A stretch of 64,000 nt of DNA. Source: Actinoplanes sp. KI2 (GTDB taxonomy: Bacteria > Actinomycetota > Actinomycetes > Mycobacteriales > Micromonosporaceae). Below the pieces are notes generated by a model. It searched no databases. It was not told where the DNA came from and saw only the letters and a list, made by a program, of their open reading frames with translations. The stretch lies in assembly GCF_025630775.1 (NCBI RefSeq), contig NZ_JAOSZE010000048.1, positions 1 through 64,000 of the forward strand, written 5' to 3'. Numbering within the stretch: position 1 is the first letter of the stretch; every line of letters starts with the position of its first letter. The position numbers and the translations under genes are program-made. Shown here piece after piece: positions 1 through 9,156 of this stretch.

Positions 1-25
1 GTAAGCACCTCGTCCATACCCGGCA

Positions 26-63
26 GGTGGTCCCAAGAAGGCAGTTGCCTTTTCGGGACCACC
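26..63. terminator. Hairpin terminator at the left edge
   Basis: A 9-bp perfect inverted repeat (26-34 with 55-63, GGTGGTCCC/GGGACCACC) encloses a second 6-bp repeat (38-43 with 46-51, AAGGCA/TGCCTT), giving one long stem with a tiny loop. There is no T-tract, as is common in high-GC actinobacteria. It probably ends a gene lying to the left of the window. Confidence 0.6.
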
Positions 64-128
64 CGCCGGCCAGGGTTATTGCGTGAAGGTGCCGCGGTGA
101 GGCCACGCCGCGAGGGATGAATTGAGCG

Positions 129-1082
129 GTGGACGATCCTGGGAGTTGCAATGATGCTGCCGTGACCGTCGTCCTGACCCGTTCGCAAGTGGACAGCCTG
201 GTAGATGTGAGTCAGGTAATGGAAATCCTGCGCGAGGGCTTCACCGCACCGGTCGCGCAGCAGCCACCGCTGCGTATCCGCACGGACCTTCCCGGCCCGG
301 GGACCGCGACCTGTCTGATGCCGGGCCTTCTGCCGGGCATAGCGGCCTACACCGTCAAGGTGAACGCCAAGTTCCCTGACGCCACGCCGGCGTTGCGCGG
401 GGTCGTCTGCCTGCATGACCTTCGGTCCGGCGAGCTACTCGCCCTGGCCGACTCCTCCTCCGTCACGGCGTGGCGCACCGGCCTGGCCGCCGCGCTGGGC
501 ACCCACCTGCTGGCCACGCCCGGCGCCGACACGCTCGGCCTGGTCGGAACCGGCGCTCAGGCCACCAAGACCCTGGCCGGTCTGCGGTACCTGCGCAGCT
601 GGCGGCGGCTGGTGGCGTGCGATCTGGACCCGGCCCGCGCGGCCGACCTAACCTCGTACGTCGTGGGCGACGCCCGCGAGGTGTGCGCCCAGAGCGAGGT
701 CGTCGTCCTTGCCACCTGGTCCCGGCAGCCCCTACTGAACGCCTGCGACGTGCTGCCCGGACACCACCTGACGACCCTCGGCGCGGACGAGCCGGGGAAG
801 ATCGAGCTCTCCGCCGACCTGCTCCGCACGGCGCGCGTAGTCGTCGACGACCTCAATCTTGCCGCCACCTCCGGCGCGCTGGCCAACGCCGGCCTTGAAG
901 TCAGCGCCGCGGCCGGAACACTCTCCGACGTTCTGCAGGGCAGGATCGCCGGCCGGGACGCTGAGGATGCAGTCACGGTCTATGCGCCGGTCGGACTTCC
1001 GTGGCAAGACCTCGCACTGACCTGGGCACTGTACTCACGTGCGACAGCCCCGGATCAGACGACTATTGATCTTCTCGCCTGA
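129..1082 (+). CDS. Ornithine cyclodeaminase / mu-crystallin family protein
   Basis: A 317-residue cytosolic NAD(P)-dependent family member. Known members deaminate and cyclise amino acids or reduce cyclic imines; the substrate here cannot be told. The N-terminal dimerisation half is followed by a Rossmann nucleotide-binding segment with LVGTGAQATKTL near residue 140, and the length matches the family. A GTG at 129 follows GAGGGA; an in-frame GTG at 162 lies closer to the conserved beginning and may be the real start. It stands alone, with no biosynthetic partner next to it. Confidence 0.8.
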   Translation: MDDPGSCNDAAVTVVLTRSQVDSLVDVSQVMEILREGFTAPVAQQPPLRIRTDLPGPGTATCLMPGLLPGIAAYTVKVNAKFPDATPALRGVVCLHDLRSGELLALADSSSVTAWRTGLAAALGTHLLATPGADTLGLVGTGAQATKTLAGLRYLRSWRRLVACDLDPARAADLTSYVVGDAREVCAQSEVVVLATWSRQPLLNACDVLPGHHLTTLGADEPGKIELSADLLRTARVVVDDLNLAATSGALANAGLEVSAAAGTLSDVLQGRIAGRDAEDAVTVYAPVGLPWQDLALTWALYSRATAPDQTTIDLLA

Positions 1083-1242
1083 CGCGAAGTTTCGCACCTG
1101 CGCCACGCAGAGCGCTGGCTTCATCAGTGAGTTAGGGGCGATCCTGGACGGACATCCGCCCCCGACCTGGGCGGCGGCGTGCAGATCGCTCGAGATGCGG
1201 TCGCACCGGTGACCTGGTTGACAGCCATTCCATAGGACCACG

Positions 1243-1701
1243 ATGCCTGCTCGATTCACGATCGTCGTAGACTGCAGAAATCCTGAACCGCTTGCCCGCT
1301 TCTGGGCGGCCGCCCTGGACTACGTCCTCGAGCCGCCTCCGGAAGGATTCGAAACCTGGGACGACTGGCGGCGCGATATCGGGCTTCCCGAAAGTTATCT
1401 CGGAGTCGGATTCGACAGTATTGTCGATCCGCGCGGGGAGGGTCCGCGAGTCTGGTTCAACGTGGTGACGGAAGCCAAGGTGGGCAAGAACCGCCTCCAC
1501 TTCGACGTACACGCCAGCGGCGGCAGCCCGACGGCGAGCAGCGACGTCCCGCTCGCCATCCGTAAACAGCGAATCGACGCCGAAGCGACGCGATTGGCCG
1601 ATCTCGGTGCCACGATCACCGGGGCTCTGACTCCCGAGGGATCCGACCACTACGCGATGGGAATGAGGGACCCGGAGGACAACGAGTTTGACATCAACTG
1701 A
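1243..1701 (+). CDS. VOC superfamily (glyoxalase-like) protein
   Basis: A 152-residue protein of the vicinal-oxygen-chelate fold. The opening FTIVVDCRNPEPLARFW and the closing MRDPEDNEFDIN are typical of the actinobacterial glyoxalase-like proteins that bear two beta-alpha-beta-beta-beta modules. In the family the fold carries a metal site for isomerase, dioxygenase or resistance functions; no specific activity can be assigned. The ATG at 1243 is preceded by only a weak GGA. The gene is monocistronic. Confidence 0.8.
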   Translation: MPARFTIVVDCRNPEPLARFWAAALDYVLEPPPEGFETWDDWRRDIGLPESYLGVGFDSIVDPRGEGPRVWFNVVTEAKVGKNRLHFDVHASGGSPTASSDVPLAIRKQRIDAEATRLADLGATITGALTPEGSDHYAMGMRDPEDNEFDIN

Positions 1702-1932
1702 CGGAAGGGAAAGAGTGCGCCGATTCTCGCGGCAATGTGACCAGGCCTGATCGATGCGGCGAGGATAGCGCCGACGGTGTTGAGAACGTGGGCGCGCCGT
1801 GTCGGTGATAAACGACGCACCGGGCTCCGGACCGCGCGGTCGGTTGCGGCAGTCGTGGCGACGAGAAGAGGACGCGTGTAACTCCCAGGCGTATCTGTCA
1901 CCGAGCCGAAATTCGATTCTCGGAGGTACGAC

Positions 1933-3168
1933 ATGTCAGGAGTACAGCGCAGATCCCTGCTCCTCGCCGGTGGCGTGGCCGCATCGCTGCTGGCTACCGG
2001 CACTTCGGCGCAGGCAAGCGATGCCCAAGAGCACAACCCGGGCCCCCGAGGCCCGATGAACGCCGACGGTCGGATCGTGGTCGAATGGAACAAGCTCTTG
2101 CTGACGATCGTCCGCACGCCCGGATTGCAACCGGCCACCGTCCACCCAACCCGCAGCTTCGCGATGACGCACCTCGCGATGCGCGACGCGATCCTCTCGA
2201 GAGACCGGCGGACCTCACCGGTCGCAGCAGCGGCACAGGCGGCCCATGACGTCCTCGTCGCGCTCTATCCCAGCCAGGCCGGCGATCTCGACGCTCGACT
2301 CGTCGCGAACCTGATCGGGATTCCCGACGACGCCCGCCGGCGCGGCATCCGAGCCGGGATGCTCGCGGCTGCCGCGATCCTGCGCGCCAGGGCCGGCGAC
2401 GGCTCGGACGTCACGCCGCCGCGGCATCCGGCCGGCACCATGCCCGGACAATGGCGGCCGGCGCCGCCCGCCTTCGCCGCGGCCGCCTTCACCCACTGGC
2501 CGGCGGTGAAGCCGTTCGTCATAACGTCGGCGCAGCAGTTCCGCCCCGCCGCGTATCCGTCGCTGAACAGCCGGATCTACGCGGCGGCCACCGATGAAGT
2601 GCGGCTGCTCGGCCAGGACACCAGCACCGCGCGTACCCCCGAGCAGACGCAGCAGGCGAAGTTCTGGGCGGCACCGATCTGGAACTACTGGAACGAGATC
2701 ACCCAAGGCCTGACCACCCGGCACAACCTCGGCGTAGATGCCGCTGCACAGGTGTTCGCCAGGCTCGGCGTGACCCTGGCCGACTCGGTTGTCGCGTTCT
2801 ACGAGGCCAAGTACCACTACTCCATCTGGCGGCCGGTGACCGCCATCCAGCAGGCGGTGGCCGGCGGTGACCCGACGTGGCTTCCACTGGCCAACACGCC
2901 CGCCGACCCGTCGTACCCCGGTGCGCACAGCGTCGTGAGCCAGGCCGCGGCAGTCGTGCTCTCCAAAGAGTTCGGCTCGCACCCGTCCGTGACCGTCACC
3001 TCTGAAGCGCTGCCCGGCATCACCCGTTCGTTCGGGTCACTCCAGAACATCGCCGATGAGGCCGGCCTGAGCCGGATCTTCGCCGGCGTGCACACCCGAC
3101 TCGACCACACCTCCGGCCAGACACTGGGTCAGCGCTTGGCCGTGTTCGCCGAGCGGCACACGAGATGA
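1933..3168 (+). CDS. Exported vanadium-dependent haloperoxidase/PAP2-like protein
   Basis: A 411-residue exported protein. The N-terminus has a twin-arginine-like signal (QRRSLLLAG, residues 5-13) with a likely cut after AQA near residue 28. The vanadate/phosphate pocket of the haloperoxidase-PAP2 superfamily is visible in order: K293 and R300 in KYHYSIWRP, the YPGAHS loop at 328-333 with H332, and R381 and H387 in RIFAGVHTRLDH. Such enzymes either oxidise halides or act as acid phosphatases, and sequence alone does not decide which. The ATG has a good GGAGG about 9 nt upstream. The 3' end lies inside a perfect 33-bp tandem duplication. Confidence 0.82.
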   Translation: MSGVQRRSLLLAGGVAASLLATGTSAQASDAQEHNPGPRGPMNADGRIVVEWNKLLLTIVRTPGLQPATVHPTRSFAMTHLAMRDAILSRDRRTSPVAAAAQAAHDVLVALYPSQAGDLDARLVANLIGIPDDARRRGIRAGMLAAAAILRARAGDGSDVTPPRHPAGTMPGQWRPAPPAFAAAAFTHWPAVKPFVITSAQQFRPAAYPSLNSRIYAAATDEVRLLGQDTSTARTPEQTQQAKFWAAPIWNYWNEITQGLTTRHNLGVDAAAQVFARLGVTLADSVVAFYEAKYHYSIWRPVTAIQQAVAGGDPTWLPLANTPADPSYPGAHSVVSQAAAVVLSKEFGSHPSVTVTSEALPGITRSFGSLQNIADEAGLSRIFAGVHTRLDHTSGQTLGQRLAVFAERHTR

Positions 3169-3223
3169 ACGAGGCGGCGCAGCCGGATTGACACGAGATG
3201 AACGAGGCGGCGCAGCCGGATTG
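3158..3223. repeat. Perfect 33-bp tandem duplication over a stop codon
   Basis: Bases 3158-3190 are repeated exactly at 3191-3223, starting ACACGAGATGAACGAGGCGG. The first copy contains the last codons and TGA stop of the haloperoxidase-like gene, so the reading frame is not changed. Perfect identity points to a recent slippage or duplication event. The rest of the gap to 3433 holds no gene that I can see. Confidence 0.95.
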
Positions 3224-3433
3224 CCGACAACCGAGCGGTTGTGGCACCGCAGGCCACCGATTCGTTCCGCCGTCGGGCTTGGCCGCCCGACGGGAGAGTA
3301 TCGGTCACCGGTAGATACAGAAGGGGTTACCGCGGACCGACGGCTCCACGTGGCGTGCCCGACGCCGGGTGCGGATCGCGCCGCACCTCCCGGCGGCGGG
3401 CCATCCGGACCCGGCGGACGACCGAGGGCCGGT

Positions 3434-5464
3434 TCAGACCGCGCCGACGGTGGCGGCCGGGATCGGGGGTGCGTCGATCGGGCGCGGCATCCGGCGATCG
3501 CGAACCAAATCCATGGTCAGGAGTGCCAGGTTGCCGCCGAGGACCGCACCGACCAGCGTCGTCAGCGCGCCGGTCAGCCCGTCAGCGGCATGGCCGGCGG
3601 CCCAGCCGCCGAGCAGCGCTCCGGTCACAGCCACGAACAGGCTCGCGTAGCCGAGTCGGCGCGTCCAGTCGCGCCGGGTCCTGGCGAGGTGAACGCACAA
3701 CCCGACGGCGATTCCCGTCGACGGCACCACGACCGCCGGGCTGCCGATGAACAGCGCCGGCCACCCGGTCATCGCGATCAGGACAGCCAGGAACCAGCCG
3801 CCCAGACCCACCGGCACCGCCGCCGCGCTCCGCAGCCATGCGCTCGCCGTACGGCCGAAGCCGCCCCGGCGCCGCACCCGCAACGCCATCCAGCCGAGCA
3901 TGGCGACGGCGAACAGCGCGCCGCCGAGCAGCGCACCGAGGAGAATCTTTGCCATCGCCGGCATGGTCAGGGCGCCGGCGTCGAAATTCGCCTTCTGCAC
4001 CCGGAAGCCGGACGTGTCGACCTGGCCGCGGTCGAAGAACGCGGTCACGAGTTGCTTACCGGCGTCCGGCTGGTAGCTCCAGAAGTCGGGGACGTGCCCG
4101 TACTCGGCCAGCACGACCTGATGACCGTTCGGCATCGCCGGCAGCGCCTCGGTCTCGGCCGCCTGCGCCGGGGTGGAGAAGTCGACCGTGCCGCCGATCA
4201 GGAGCGTCTCGACGTCGGTCGGCCGCATCCGGCGGTATCCGTTGTAGTCGGGGCTGACCGGCCACGCCTTGGCGAGTTGTCCGCCGCCCCAGAGCAGATC
4301 CGAACCGGCATTGCGCAGGATCGAGCCGTGGTCTCCGCCGGCGGCGTAGTAGGCGTCGACCGCGTCGGCGTCGATCATGCCGGCCCCGGCGAACTCGCCC
4401 CAGGTAAAGGCGGTCGGCATGAACAGCTTCATCAGCGTCGACACGGCCCACAAGCCGCTCGGATCGCCGGCCGCGGCGGCCTGCCACGCGTCGATCATGG
4501 TCGGGGCGTTCAGCGGCGCGGCCGAGGGTGTGGTGTTGAACAGGCCGAGGAACGTCCCCGCCCGCACGTTGCCCGGTTCGATCGGCAGGAACCCCCACCT
4601 GCTCGGCATGTGCGCCGAGGTCGCCCGCATCGCGGTGGTGAGATCGCCCGTCCGGGCGGCGCACCGCTCGTCCTGGGAGCACAGCTCGCCGTAGTGATCG
4701 AGTTGGGCGTCCGTCAACGCCGGATCCCACAGGTAGTGCCCCGGAGGATTCACCCCGATCATGACCGATCGCTTCACCGCATCCGGGTGGCGCCAAGCGT
4801 AGATCATCGCGGTGCGTGTCCCCGCGCTGTAGCTGATCAGGTCGACCTGCCGGTAGCCGAGCGCCTGGCGTGCGGCCTCCATGTCCTCGACCTGCTCGGG
4901 CTGGGAATAGCCGGCCAGGTCGACGCCCTGCCCGGCCAGCCGGTGCGCGCAGGCGGCGAAAGCTCGGCCGTAGCGTCGGTAGGAGGCATCGCTCACCAGC
5001 TCGGCCGACTTGCGCAGCGCCGAGGTGACCTCTGGGCAGTTCAGCACCGACGATCCGTCGACGCCGCGATAGCCGACCAGGACCACATCGTGGTGATCGG
5101 TCAGCCGATCCGCGGTCGGGAAGGTCATGTTCGTCTGGCCCGGTCCGCCCGACAGCTGGAAGATCGGCTCGGCCGGACGACTGCCGGTGGCCCGGATCCG
5201 GACCACCGGCAGCCCGATCAGCCGCGACGGTGGGCGCCGGCGGTTCTCCGGAACCACCAGGGTGCCGCAGTCGGCGGCGAGGTGCTTCGCCCCGGTGTCG
5301 AAGGTGCACGTTTGCAGCCGCAGGTCGCCGGCTCGCGCACCGGCCGGCACCGACGCCTGCGGGTCGGCGGGCCGGCCCACGTACACCAAACCGAGAGTGA
5401 TCATTGCGATTGCTGTCAGGGCCGCGATCCGGCCGCGGGTGAAGCCCCGTGATCTCGTATGCAT
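3434..5464 (-). CDS. Membrane-anchored alpha/beta hydrolase (TAP/prolyl aminopeptidase-like)
   Basis: A 676-residue hydrolase of the tripeptidyl-aminopeptidase type, which removes N-terminal residues from peptides. One N-terminal membrane segment (about 12-30) is followed by the hydrolase fold: oxyanion SGGPG at 105-109, nucleophile S213 in SYSAGT, and the late Asp (GGTVDFSTPAQ) and His (AEYGHVPDFW). Unusually, the last about 180 residues form four hydrophobic segments, so the catalytic part is probably held outside the membrane by both ends. The ATG at 5464 is chosen because GGGAGGGCGGGAG lies just upstream. Substrate unknown. Confidence 0.82.
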   Translation of the reverse strand: MHTRSRGFTRGRIAALTAIAMITLGLVYVGRPADPQASVPAGARAGDLRLQTCTFDTGAKHLAADCGTLVVPENRRRPPSRLIGLPVVRIRATGSRPAEPIFQLSGGPGQTNMTFPTADRLTDHHDVVLVGYRGVDGSSVLNCPEVTSALRKSAELVSDASYRRYGRAFAACAHRLAGQGVDLAGYSQPEQVEDMEAARQALGYRQVDLISYSAGTRTAMIYAWRHPDAVKRSVMIGVNPPGHYLWDPALTDAQLDHYGELCSQDERCAARTGDLTTAMRATSAHMPSRWGFLPIEPGNVRAGTFLGLFNTTPSAAPLNAPTMIDAWQAAAAGDPSGLWAVSTLMKLFMPTAFTWGEFAGAGMIDADAVDAYYAAGGDHGSILRNAGSDLLWGGGQLAKAWPVSPDYNGYRRMRPTDVETLLIGGTVDFSTPAQAAETEALPAMPNGHQVVLAEYGHVPDFWSYQPDAGKQLVTAFFDRGQVDTSGFRVQKANFDAGALTMPAMAKILLGALLGGALFAVAMLGWMALRVRRRGGFGRTASAWLRSAAAVPVGLGGWFLAVLIAMTGWPALFIGSPAVVVPSTGIAVGLCVHLARTRRDWTRRLGYASLFVAVTGALLGGWAAGHAADGLTGALTTLVGAVLGGNLALLTMDLVRDRRMPRPIDAPPIPAATVGAV

Positions 5465-5706
5465 GGTCTCCCGCCCTCCCAAGGCGTCTTCCTTCACCTG
5501 AGCCGAGTCTGTTCGCGGGCACCGCCGAATTCGCTGACGCCTCCCGGTGGATATCCGGTAGGGCTAGCCGCAGGGAGGGCCCGGCGTGCGGATTCGAGCG
5601 GCTTTCAGGGCCCATGCAATGGACGTACCGGCAAGGTGTCCGATGTGTCCACTGCGCCGACGGCGACAATGGCGGGCCGCGCCGACCACGTACGGCGGAT
5701 GGGAAG

Positions 5707-6203
5707 GTGATGTGGGAGGAGTCGCACAACCTCCAGGGCCACCGCTCCGAAGGCACCTCCCTCGTTCAGGACCTGGCCAGTCACGGGTACGTCGTGGTCA
5801 CCGTCGACCACGTCCACGACGCGTTCGCCGTCGAGCTGCCCGCCGGCCGGCTCGAGGGGTCCTTCATCCCCGATCCCTCGACCGACGAGATCCGGGTGAC
5901 GAGCGAGATCGTCGTGTCGCGGGTCGCCGACGTACGGTTCGTCCTCGACCAGCTCCGATACTGGACGGCTCGAAGCACCTCACGTTCACGGACTTCGCCA
6001 CCCTGGTACCGCAGATCGCGCCGATCATCGGCGAGGGGCCGGAATGGATCAACCAGGGGGTAGGGACGATCGACGGGCTACGGGCCGTATCGATCGAGCG
6101 CACCTACCTGGGCGCCTTCTTCGGTCGGTACCTCCGGGGTGAGCCGAGCCGCCTGCTCACCCGTCCGTCACCGCGCTTTCCCGAGGTCACTGTCACTCTG
6201 TGA
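5707..6203 (+). pseudogene. Alpha/beta hydrolase (PAF-acetylhydrolase/lipase-like) with its core deleted
   Basis: Two pieces of one hydrolase are read in different frames. The 5' piece (to about 5960) reads GTSLVQDLASHGYVVVTVDH and VADVRFVLDQL, typical of the strands before the nucleophile elbow. The 3' piece (from about 5956) reads DGSKHLTFTDFATLVPQ, the catalytic-His region of the same family. The middle, with the GHSxGG nucleophile and the acid, is gone, and the frame shifts at the join. The product would be inactive. No convincing start precedes the 5' piece. Confidence 0.7.
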
Positions 6204-6235
6204 CCCCGCAACCAGTTTCCCCTGGCGAGGGCGGC

Positions 6236-7192
6236 TCACTCCGAGTGTGATCGGAAGGTTCCGCGGTACGCCTGAGGGGTGGTGTTCAGCCGCTGGGTGA
6301 AGTGGTGCCGCAGGGTGGCTGCGCTGCCGAAGCCGGCCCGCTCGGCGATCGTGTGCATGCCGAGGTCGGAGTCCTCGAGCAGCCGGCGGGCGAGCAGCAG
6401 CCGCTGGTGGGTGAGCCAGTCGTGCGGGGTCGCGCCGGTCTCGTTGCGGAACTTGCGGGCGAAGGTGCGCGGCGCCATGTGGGCGAACTGGGCCATCGTG
6501 TCGACGCTGTGTGGCTGGTCGAGCGTGCCGAGCACCTCGGTGAGCACCGGCTGCAGGGTCTCGCACTGTACCGGCTGCAGCGGGGTCTCGATGAACTGTG
6601 CCTGGCCTCCGTCGCGGTGTGGCGGCACGACCAACCGCCGGGCGAGGTGGGTGGCGATCGCGGTGCCGTGCTCCTCGCGTACGAGATGGAGCCCGGCATC
6701 CAGGCTCGCGGCCGTGCCCGCGCTGGTCAGGATCTTGCCGTCCTGGACGTAGAGCACGTTTGGGTCGACCTTGGCGGCCGGGTAGCGCTGGGCCAGCTCG
6801 TCGGTGTGCAGCCAGTGCGTGGTGCAGCGGCGGCCGTCGAGCAGGCCGGCCTCGCCCAGCGCGAACGCGCCGGTGCACACGCTCATCACCCAGGCGCCCC
6901 GCTCGTGCGCCCGGCGCAGCGCGTCGCTGACCTCGGGGTCCACCGCGTAGCCGTGGTGGTAATAGCGTGCGACGGCGACCAGGTCGGCCGCCTCCACCCG
7001 GGACAGGTCGGCCCGGACGCTGAGGTCGAAGCCGGTGTGGGTGGGCACCGGGCGGCCGTCGAGCGAGCAGACGGCGAAGTCGTAGGCGGGCAGGCCCTCG
7101 TCGCTGCGGTCGTAGCCGAACAGCTCGCAGAGCACGCCCAGCTCGAAGGCCGCCACCTCGGGGAGGGCGATCACGGCCACGTTGCGGAGCAT
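6236..7192 (-). CDS. GlxA-family AraC-type transcriptional regulator
   Basis: A 318-residue regulator. Residues 1 to about 190 form a DJ-1/PfpI-like sensor domain (opening MLRNVAVIALPEVAAFELG, with a VMSVCTGAFALGEAGLLDG elbow), and the last about 100 form an AraC-type double helix-turn-helix (MAPRTFARKFRNETGATPHD; ERAGFGSAATLRHHF). The sensor domain binds small ligands or is non-catalytic in this family. The ATG at 7192 begins the conserved domain; the open frame reaches further upstream but would overlap the divergent kinase leader. It is transcribed divergently from the sensor kinase and may respond to a shared cue. Confidence 0.88.
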   Translation of the reverse strand: MLRNVAVIALPEVAAFELGVLCELFGYDRSDEGLPAYDFAVCSLDGRPVPTHTGFDLSVRADLSRVEAADLVAVARYYHHGYAVDPEVSDALRRAHERGAWVMSVCTGAFALGEAGLLDGRRCTTHWLHTDELAQRYPAAKVDPNVLYVQDGKILTSAGTAASLDAGLHLVREEHGTAIATHLARRLVVPPHRDGGQAQFIETPLQPVQCETLQPVLTEVLGTLDQPHSVDTMAQFAHMAPRTFARKFRNETGATPHDWLTHQRLLLARRLLEDSDLGMHTIAERAGFGSAATLRHHFTQRLNTTPQAYRGTFRSHSE

Positions 7193-7424
7193 GTGACGCA
7201 GCTTTCCGCCGGTTGGCAGGATTTTGAAGGAGTATGGCATCTCTGCCACTGTCTGACCATCGGTGATCGGACGAACACTTACTGTCATGCTATTCGCAAT
7301 TCTGCTCTTCTTCCTGCTCATCGCCCTCGCGTCGACGGCCGGCAAGGTCGCCTTCCGGACCGAAGGGCTCGGCGATCTGATCACCGCAGGGGTCGAGCGC
7401 AGCGTATTCATGGGAGGGGAGCCG

Positions 7425-9038
7425 ATGCCGGCAGAGTCTGAGAGTCTTGGTGACTCCGGCGTTGCGCCGCCGCGCCTTCCGGCCGTGCTTGCCGCGGCGT
7501 TGGAGGCCTATCTCGCCTTTGACGCCACCGGGCGGGTGCTCGCCTGGAACCCCGCTGCGGAGACGACGTTCGGCTATACCTCAGCGCAGGCGTGCGGCCG
7601 GTCCGTGGTAGAGCTGATCATGCGGCCAGAAGCGCGGGCCGCCGGCCGTGCGGAAATCGCGGCACTGGCCGGCGGGCTGGCCGGGCAGTCGCGGGGCCGG
7701 CGGCTGCAGTGGGCCGCCTGGCACGCCGACGGTCACGAGGTACCGATCGAGATGACGATGACTGCCACCGACGAGCCCACCGGCCGGGTGTTTCACGTCT
7801 TCGCCCACGACATCACCACCACCCAGCGAGCCGGCCGCTTCGCCGCCACCGAAGCCGCCGTCGCCCGCGGCCTGGCCGAAGCCGACTCCAGCACCACCGC
7901 CGCGGCCCGGGTTGTCGAGGCCCTCGGCGTCAAGATGGGCTGGCCGGTCGCCGAGCTGTGGGTCGTCGACGACGACCGGCAACTGCTGAACTGCACCGCC
8001 CGCTACACCCATCCCGGCCGACGGCTGCACGACTTCGCCGTCGACACCTTGGAACCCGGCATCACGCTGCCCGGCCGGGTCTGCGCCGAAGGCGCGGCAC
8101 ACTGGATCCCCGATCTGGGCGCTGACACCGGATCCCCGCGCAGCCGGGCCGGCGCCCGGATCGGACTACGTGTCGCCATCGGCGTCCCACTGTGCGCGGC
8201 CGGCCGCGCCATCGGCGCGCTGTGCGTCTACGGTGACCGCGTCGAAGACCCGGAAGACACCCAGTTGGGCCTGTTCAGCGGCCTCGCCGCCCAGATCGGG
8301 CAGTACGTGGAACGGCGCCGCGCCGAAGAGCTCGCCATCGAACTGGCCCGCACCAAGGACGAGTTCCTCGCCATGGTCACCCACGAGCTACGCAACCCAC
8401 TCGCAGCGATCACCAGCACTGCCACGCTCCTGCAAGAGGCGCCCGACGACCTGACCCACGACGAACAACAGCACTACCTGCGCGTCGTCACCCGTAACGC
8501 CGAACGACTGTCGGTCATGGTCGACGATCTGCTCGACCTGGCCCGGCTGGAGTCCGGGCATCTGGCCATCAACCCCACCAGCACCGATCTGTGCGCCATC
8601 ATCCGACAAGCGGTGGACGCCGCCTCACCGGCCGCCGAAAAAGGCCTCACCATCACCACACAGCTGCCGGAACATCTCGAGGTGCACGCCGACCCGGACC
8701 GGCTACGCCAAGTCGCCGACAACCTGCTGTCAAACGCGGTCAAGTACACGCCGGCCGGCGGCACGATCACCATCACCGCCGCCCTCGACGACGCCGGCCG
8801 GAACATCACCTGGTCCGTCGCCGACACCGGTATCGGGATCCCCGCCGCTGAACGACCCCGCCTCTTCCGCCGTTTCTACCGCGCCTCCAGCGCGCTCGAA
8901 CGACGCATACCCGGCACCGGCCTCGGCCTGGTCATCGCCCGCACCATCATCGAACGCCACCAAGGCACCATCGCCCTCAGCGACCACGACGGCCCCGGCA
9001 CCACCTTCACCATCGAAATTCCGATCAAACCGAAATAG
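7425..9038 (+). CDS. PAS-GAF sensor histidine kinase
   Basis: A 537-residue kinase with an N-terminal PAS domain (about 20-130), a GAF domain (about 140-290), a HisKA dimerisation helix with phospho-acceptor H320 in MVTHELRNPLAAI, and a HATPase domain with N-box ADNLLSNAVKY, G1 DTGIGIP, F-box RLFRRFYRA and G2 GTGLGLVIA. It would sense a cytosolic signal. The ATG at 7425 is chosen for the GGGAGGGGAG just upstream. An in-frame ATG at 7287 would add one membrane helix (MLFAILLFFLLIALAS), so a membrane form is possible. No response regulator gene is adjacent, so it is an orphan kinase. Confidence 0.9.
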   Translation: MPAESESLGDSGVAPPRLPAVLAAALEAYLAFDATGRVLAWNPAAETTFGYTSAQACGRSVVELIMRPEARAAGRAEIAALAGGLAGQSRGRRLQWAAWHADGHEVPIEMTMTATDEPTGRVFHVFAHDITTTQRAGRFAATEAAVARGLAEADSSTTAAARVVEALGVKMGWPVAELWVVDDDRQLLNCTARYTHPGRRLHDFAVDTLEPGITLPGRVCAEGAAHWIPDLGADTGSPRSRAGARIGLRVAIGVPLCAAGRAIGALCVYGDRVEDPEDTQLGLFSGLAAQIGQYVERRRAEELAIELARTKDEFLAMVTHELRNPLAAITSTATLLQEAPDDLTHDEQQHYLRVVTRNAERLSVMVDDLLDLARLESGHLAINPTSTDLCAIIRQAVDAASPAAEKGLTITTQLPEHLEVHADPDRLRQVADNLLSNAVKYTPAGGTITITAALDDAGRNITWSVADTGIGIPAAERPRLFRRFYRASSALERRIPGTGLGLVIARTIIERHQGTIALSDHDGPGTTFTIEIPIKPK

Positions 9039-9156
9039 CGGATTCGGGCGTCGGCCTGCTGCGGGTTTAGGCGGTTTCGTGGGGGTATTCGGCCCGGCTA
9101 TGCAGACCCCAGCCCGAGCCCGGGCGGAGGGAGGCATCTACCACGAGGGGGCAGTC

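Noticed and set aside
3188..5452. A 754-codon open frame on the + strand opposite the TAP-like hydrolase
   Set aside because: It is a GC-driven shadow: its product is low-complexity Arg/Gly/Pro/His sequence, while the minus strand shows conserved catalytic motifs.
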